Source: JAFTYO01 sp045613125 (lineage in GTDB: Bacteria; Pseudomonadota; Alphaproteobacteria; RF32; CAG-239). From it: 7,082 bases of DNA. The translations under genes were made by a program, and so were the position numbers. Positions 3,870 through 7,082 of this stretch are shown here, piece by piece. Below the pieces are notes generated by a model that saw only the letters and a program-made list of their open reading frames with translations, was not told where the DNA came from and did not search any database. The stretch lies in NCBI GenBank assembly GCA_045613125.1, contig JAZLAM010000013.1:1-7082 (forward strand), read 5' to 3'. How positions within the stretch are numbered: the first letter of the stretch is position 1; every line of letters starts with the position of its first letter.

Positions 3870-4439
3870 ATGAGATACGGATATGCAAGAGTAAGTAGTG
3901 TAGGTCAACAAAAGAACGGCAACAGTTTAGATGCACAGATTGAGTTGTTAAGGCAACGAGGTGCAGAAGTGATTGTAAGCGAATGTTTCACAGGCAGAAA
4001 AGTTGATAGACCAAAATTCACAGAATTGCTCAAGAAATTGCAACCGGGTGACGAGCTTATAGTTTGCAAGTTAGATAGATTCGCAAGAAGCAGTAAGCAC
4101 GGAGCAGACCTGATACAAGAGTTGGTGAATAAAGGTGTAAGGGTGAACATACTTAATATGGGTATTGCCGATAGTACATCAACAGGAAAACTTTTATTGA
4201 ATATAATGTTTGCTTTCGCAGAGTATGAAGCTGATATGATAGCGGAGAGAACAAGCGAAGGCAAAGCAGAGAAAAGAGCAGCTGACCCAAACTACAAAGA
4301 GGGTAGAAAAGCAATCGAAGTACCTGAGTTTGAAAAATATCTCGCAAAAACAAAAAAAGGCGAAATGACGGTAGTAGATTGCTGTGCTATATTGGGCATC
4401 AGCAGAGCAAAATGGTATAGTTTATGTAAAGGAGCATAA
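3870..4439 (+). CDS. Small serine recombinase (resolvase/invertase family)
   Basis: A 189-aa protein, close in length to gamma-delta resolvase and Hin (183-190 aa). The catalytic region opens MRYGYARVSS with nucleophile Ser9 and Arg7. Other active-site landmarks are present: TGRKVDRP (Arg47) and the LDRFARS motif (Asp69, Arg70, Arg73). The dimerisation helix near 112-130 contains AFAEYEADMIAERT. A C-terminal helix-turn-helix is visible at ~165-186 (MTVVDCCAILGISRAKWYSL). The family cuts and rejoins DNA at paired short sites to resolve multimers, invert a segment or move an element. It is too short to be a large serine integrase. All key residues appear intact. No matching recombination site was identified in the window. 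It is cotranscribed with the XRE and P-loop-like genes. Weak ribosome site (GGTGG) upstream. Confidence 0.9.
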   Translation: MRYGYARVSSVGQQKNGNSLDAQIELLRQRGAEVIVSECFTGRKVDRPKFTELLKKLQPGDELIVCKLDRFARSSKHGADLIQELVNKGVRVNILNMGIADSTSTGKLLLNIMFAFAEYEADMIAERTSEGKAEKRAADPNYKEGRKAIEVPEFEKYLAKTKKGEMTVVDCCAILGISRAKWYSLCKGA

Positions 4440-4441
4440 AT

Positions 4442-4600
4442 ATGGTTAGAAAAGGATTTTGGCACGTTGAGTTTACAATAAGTGTAAATGGGCAAGATGT
4501 AGATTTTGAAGATTTGAGCGAGGAAACCCAAAAATATATAACCGAGCAAATTTTAGATGGTTATGTAGGCGGTTGGATTGAAGAAGAAGTTGACAACTGA
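4442..4600 (+). CDS. 52-aa acidic protein, unknown function
   Basis: Starts 2 bp after the recombinase stop, with the ribosome site AAAGGAG lying inside the recombinase gene's last codons. The sequence begins MVRKGFWHVEFTISVNGQDV, then a long acidic helix (DLSEETQKYITEQILDGYVGG) and an acidic tail (EEEVDN). I recall short clostridial mobile-element proteins with this 'FxIxxNGxxVxFxDLxExxQxxIxxQIxxGYxxG' layout, but no function. It is the last gene of the rightward operon and is followed by a strong hairpin. Because it is cotranscribed with the recombinase, an accessory role is possible. Confidence 0.75.
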   Translation: MVRKGFWHVEFTISVNGQDVDFEDLSEETQKYITEQILDGYVGGWIEEEVDN

Positions 4601-4621
4601 TTAAAAATAATGTAGTATTAG

Positions 4622-4662
4622 AAAAAGTAATAAGCAGTAACCATTAAAGCTACTGCTTATTA
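4622..4662. terminator. Bidirectional terminator between converging genes
   Basis: TAATAAGCAGTA (4628-4639) pairs perfectly with TACTGCTTATTA (4651-4662) over an 11-nt loop. Leftward it is followed by CTTTTTC; rightward by GGGTTTTCAC. It lies between a rightward gene ending at 4600 and a leftward gene ending at 4669, so one hairpin can serve both. Confidence 0.8.
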
Positions 4663-4668
4663 GGGTTT

Positions 4669-4821
4669 TCACTCTAACCCGGTAAATATGATATGTACTC
4701 TATTATCGGAGTGATGTTCAACAACGATAGATTCAACATCTTGCATCTGCTCTGCTTGGAGCAGTAAGATTGTTTCGTCAGGAAGTTGATTGATAATAGA
4801 TTTAAGTTGTGCTATGTTCAC
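4669..4821 (-). CDS. 50-aa protein with GTG start, unknown function
   Basis: The frame opens with GTG preceded by AAGGGGG 7 nt upstream; no ATG near the start exists in frame, which is why it is easily missed. The sequence begins MNIAQLKSIINQLPDETILL, then QAEQMQDVESIVVEHHSDNR and ends VHIIFTGLE. A short N-terminal helix, a 'LP-x-D/E' turn and alternating beta-like hydrophobics at the end match a layout I recall from small clostridial phage proteins. It has its own promoter (4846-4874) and its own terminator (4622-4662), and it diverges from the membrane-anchored XRE gene, so it may be that protein's target. Function unknown. Confidence 0.75.
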   Translation of the reverse strand: MNIAQLKSIINQLPDETILLLQAEQMQDVESIVVEHHSDNRVHIIFTGLE

Positions 4822-4845
4822 AACAAATCCCCCTTTCTGATTCGC

Positions 4846-4874
4846 ACTATAAAACAGACCGGGTGATTATTCAA
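4846..4874 (-). promoter_or_regulatory. Leftward promoter of the 50-aa gene
   Basis: On the minus strand, TTGAAT (plus 4869-4874) and TATAGT (plus 4846-4851) are 17 bp apart, 25-30 bp upstream of the GTG start. The three 12-bp repeats at 4905-4940 begin about 30 bp upstream of the -35. Confidence 0.6.
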
Positions 4875-4904
4875 TACGCAAGTTTGCAGAGTGGTTTTTT
4901 TAAG

Positions 4905-4940
4905 GGTATCAAAAATGGTATTTTTAGGGGTATCATTTTT
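4905..4940. repeat. Three 12-bp tandem operator-like repeats (GGTATC/T)
   Basis: GGTATC at 4905, GGTATT at 4917 and GGTATC at 4929 each begin a 12-bp unit rich in A/T runs. AAAAAT-GGT-ATTTTT (4911-4925) adds a dyad. They lie between the leftward 50-aa gene and the rightward membrane XRE gene, as expected for sites bound by that XRE protein. The plus-strand promoter itself is not clear. Confidence 0.6.
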
Positions 4941-4981
4941 GCAATAATGTTGAAAAATAAAGAAAAAAGGGTGTTGCAAAA

Positions 4982-5410
4982 TTGGTTTTACAAGATAAAG
5001 CATTTCTTGAAAGATTGAGGTTGTTAAAAGATAAATCAGGAATGACAACCAAGCAAATTGCAGAAAAGTGTGACATTCCTGAAAGCACAGTTACAAGGAT
5101 ATTTTCGGGTAAAACGCCAAACCCTACCATTATCACGGTAATGGCAATGACAAAAGCTATGGGCGGAACGGCTGCGGATATATTTGATGATAATGCACAA
5201 GTAAACACGCAACCTAAAGTGCCACAAGCTGTCATAACCGATATAGAAAAGAAGAATACAGAGGTTGTAGAGCTGTATGAGAGGATAATAAAATCCAAAG
5301 ACAAAACGATAAAATTGCTTACTTACGTTTTGTTGGGTTTAGCATCGGTGATAATATTCTTGCTACTGTTTGATTTGTTTAATGGTGGTATAGGATATTT
5401 TCAAAAATAA
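4982..5410 (+). CDS. Membrane-anchored XRE-family regulator (TTG start)
   Basis: A 142-aa protein starting at TTG, 8 nt after AAAAGGGTG; no suitable in-frame ATG precedes the HTH. The helix-turn-helix spans ~22-43 (MTTKQIAEKCDIPESTVTRI), followed by PNPTIITVMAMTKAMGGTAADIF, the usual fourth and fifth helices. Then come a polar linker (~70-85), a probable coiled coil (~88-110) and one transmembrane helix (~112-131, LLTYVLLGLASVIIFLLLF), leaving about 11 residues beyond. Thus DNA binding and membrane attachment are in one chain, with the HTH inside the cell. The 12-bp repeats upstream are its probable sites. I infer a sensor-like or tethering repressor; no peptidase domain for RecA-stimulated cleavage is visible. 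A strong terminator follows 20 bp later. Confidence 0.85.
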   Translation: MVLQDKAFLERLRLLKDKSGMTTKQIAEKCDIPESTVTRIFSGKTPNPTIITVMAMTKAMGGTAADIFDDNAQVNTQPKVPQAVITDIEKKNTEVVELYERIIKSKDKTIKLLTYVLLGLASVIIFLLLFDLFNGGIGYFQK

Positions 5411-5432
5411 AAATTAAATAAAGAGAGCCTTT

Positions 5433-5488
5433 GAGCCAATAGTAAGTCGATATAAAAGTCGGCTGCTGTTGGCTCTTTTTTTATTTTT
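5433..5488 (+). terminator. Strong intrinsic terminator just upstream of terL
   Basis: GAGCCAATAG (5433-5442) pairs with CTGTTGGCTC (5466-5475), extended by AGTCG/CGGCT inside, and is followed by TTTTTTTATTTTT. A second GAGCC at 5425-5429 could compete for the same GGCTC arm. The terL ribosome site starts right after the T-run. Confidence 0.85.
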
Positions 5489-5499
5489 AGGAGGTATAT

Positions 5500-7082
5500 A
5501 TGGATAAAAAAGCCATCGAAAGATTAAAGAAAGATTTGTTAAAAAATAAGTCGCACGACATTTTCAAGAATGTTCAAGCATTGTGGGATTTAGCGTATTC
5601 AACAGGCGATATGGAGTTGAATTATACTGTGCGTAAGATATGCGCAGAAAAAGCGAAAAAATTTAAAAAAGACCGCCCCGAACACGCAGAAAAGTACAGA
5701 CAGTTGTACAAGAAAACCTTGTTGTTTGCGGCACCGTTAGATTTCGATAGTTATTGTCAGTACATAGAATGGAACAGAGCAGCAGATAAGAGATTTTATT
5801 TACCACGAAGAAAGCAACTAAAAGTGGTAGTAGAAGCTCTGCAAGATTTGGCAGATGATAAGTTGGATTTATTGGCTATCAGTATGCCTCCGGGTGTTGG
5901 TAAAACCACTATTGCTATATTTTATTTAAGTTGGATAGGTGGCAGAACACCTAATAGTCCAAGTTTAGGTGGTAGCCATAGTAACTCATTCTTACGTGGT
6001 GTGTATGATGAGCTTTTAAGACTTATGGATAAAGACGGGGAATATTTATGGAATGATGTATTTCCAAATATAAGTATTTGTAATACTAATGCTAAAGATA
6101 TGAGAATAGACCTTGATTTACCACAGAGATTTGAAACGTTCGAGTTTAGTAGTATAGGTTCAGGTAATGCAGGTAAGGTAAGAGCAGGTACACTTTTATA
6201 TTGCGATGACTTGGTTGACGGTATTGAAACCGCTATGAGTAAAGAAAGACTTGATAAATTGTGGCAGCAATACACAACCGACTTACGCCAAAGAAAGATT
6301 GGTAATTGCAAGGAATTACATATTGCTACAAGATGGTCTGTTCACGATGTTATTGGTAGGTTAGAGCAACAGTATGGCGATAGTGATAGAGCAAGATTTA
6401 TTGTAATGTCAGCTTTGGATGAGAACGAAGAAAGTAATTTTAACTACGGCAATAATGTAGGCTTTACAACACAGTTTTACCACGAACAGAGAGAGATTAT
6501 GGATGACGTGTCTTGGAGAGCATTGTATATGAATGAACCCATCGAAAGAGAGGGGTTATTATATGCAGAGGATGAACTTCGCAGATACTTTGAGTTACCT
6601 GACAGAGAACCTGACGGCATCATAAGTATATGCGATACCAAAGATAGGGGTAATGACTATGCGTTTATGCCCGTTGGATATATTTATGGCAATGACTATT
6701 ACATTGAAGATTGTATCTGCGACAATAGTTTGCCAAATGTAGTAGAGCCACGAATAGTAAGCTGCTTATTAAAGAATAAGGTGCAGATGAGCAGATTTGA
6801 GCATAACAATGCAGGTGGCAGAATTGCTAAAGACATTCAGGAAGAAGTGAAAAAGCAAGGTGGCATTACAAAGATAACAACGAAATTTACCACAAGCAAC
6901 AAAGAAACAAAAATCATAGTCAATTCATCTTGGGTTAAAGAACATTGCTTGTTCAAAGATAAATCGCTTTATAAGAAAAAAGATGATTATGGCAATATGA
7001 TAGAAATGCTCTGTTCATACACTCTTGCAGGTAAGAATAAGCACGATGACGTGCCTGATGGTATGGCAATGTTTGCAGAGTA
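5500..7082 (+). CDS. terL: Phage terminase large subunit (ATPase and nuclease), 3' partial
   Basis: Open from the ATG at 5500 (AGGAGG at 5489-5494) to the window end, 527 codons. The packaging motor threads phage DNA into the prohead and cuts it. The ATPase domain shows Walker A at 129-137 (MPPGVGKTT), Walker B at 232-237 (LLYCDD) and the coupling motif HIATRWSVHDVIGRL at ~274-288, typical of this family. The RNase H-like nuclease shows its three acidic positions: Asp379 in ICDTKDRGNDY, Glu434 in RFEHNN, and the HDDVPDGMAMF cluster at 515-525. Since that cluster is usually within some tens of residues of the C-terminus, most of the protein is present. All catalytic positions are intact, so it looks functional. 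The long N-terminal region before Walker A (~128 aa) is usual for this type. The matching small subunit is not adjacent; a candidate lies at 621-1157. Confidence 0.92.
   Translation, partial: MDKKAIERLKKDLLKNKSHDIFKNVQALWDLAYSTGDMELNYTVRKICAEKAKKFKKDRPEHAEKYRQLYKKTLLFAAPLDFDSYCQYIEWNRAADKRFYLPRRKQLKVVVEALQDLADDKLDLLAISMPPGVGKTTIAIFYLSWIGGRTPNSPSLGGSHSNSFLRGVYDELLRLMDKDGEYLWNDVFPNISICNTNAKDMRIDLDLPQRFETFEFSSIGSGNAGKVRAGTLLYCDDLVDGIETAMSKERLDKLWQQYTTDLRQRKIGNCKELHIATRWSVHDVIGRLEQQYGDSDRARFIVMSALDENEESNFNYGNNVGFTTQFYHEQREIMDDVSWRALYMNEPIEREGLLYAEDELRRYFELPDREPDGIISICDTKDRGNDYAFMPVGYIYGNDYYIEDCICDNSLPNVVEPRIVSCLLKNKVQMSRFEHNNAGGRIAKDIQEEVKKQGGITKITTKFTTSNKETKIIVNSSWVKEHCLFKDKSLYKKKDDYGNMIEMLCSYTLAGKNKHDDVPDGMAMFAE

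Noticed and set aside
3905..4264. 119-aa minus-strand reading frame opposite the recombinase
   Set aside because: It lies wholly antisense to an intact serine recombinase with all catalytic residues; no ribosome site.
5922..6311. 129-aa minus-strand reading frame inside terL
   Set aside because: Antisense to the ATPase domain of the terminase, no ribosome site, no recognisable pattern.

Overview
The window looks like part of a temperate phage, prophage or phage-plasmid-like element of a low-GC Gram-positive host, most likely a gut-type Clostridia. The reasons are the A+T-rich DNA, strong GGAGG ribosome sites, TTGACA/TATAAT promoters, a Gram-positive-type LexA box (CGAAC-N4-GTTCG), and a phage terminase, a P4-type primase/helicase tail and clostridial-style XRE regulators. 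No stop-codon reassignment is needed. Species cannot be read from the sequence.

Left part (1-1220): the 3' end of a replicative primase/helicase gene; a 265-bp intergenic region with repeated ATGACA/TGTCAT hexamers, a 56-bp stretch of pure A/T and a 10-bp inverted repeat; then a gene for a DNA-binding protein that resembles a phage terminase small subunit, closed by an intrinsic terminator.

Non-coding block (1221-1627): about 400 bp with no gene but densely repetitive. It holds copies of a 25-bp direct repeat, three 11-bp tandem repeats, a perfect LexA-type palindrome, two TATAAT boxes, a 22-nt inverted repeat with 11-bp-phased TTAAAGC motifs, and two hairpins that end leftward transcription. 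It is a candidate replication origin, or a locus for a regulated small RNA.

Leftward operon (3057 to 1559): a strong promoter reads a 46-aa membrane peptide, an ArdA-type antirestriction protein (DNA mimic), a 21-aa hydrophobic peptide, a very acidic 131-aa protein and a 62-aa helical protein. This looks like an anti-defence cassette.

Rightward operon (3281 to 4600): a divergent promoter reads an XRE repressor, a 96-aa protein with a P-loop-like motif, a small serine recombinase and a 52-aa acidic protein. The two divergent promoters share ACAC-N6/8-GTGT operator-like sites, so the XRE protein probably controls both operons.

Right part (4600-7082): a bidirectional terminator, a leftward 50-aa gene with a GTG start, a divergent region with three 12-bp operator-like repeats, a membrane-anchored XRE protein with a TTG start, a strong terminator, and the terminase large subunit (ATPase plus nuclease), which runs off the window's end just after its last nuclease motif.

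Taken together, the accessory genes (anti-restriction, regulators, recombinase) lie between the small-terminase-like gene and the large terminase gene, which are normally adjacent. The replication genes and repeat-rich non-coding DNA lie on the left.
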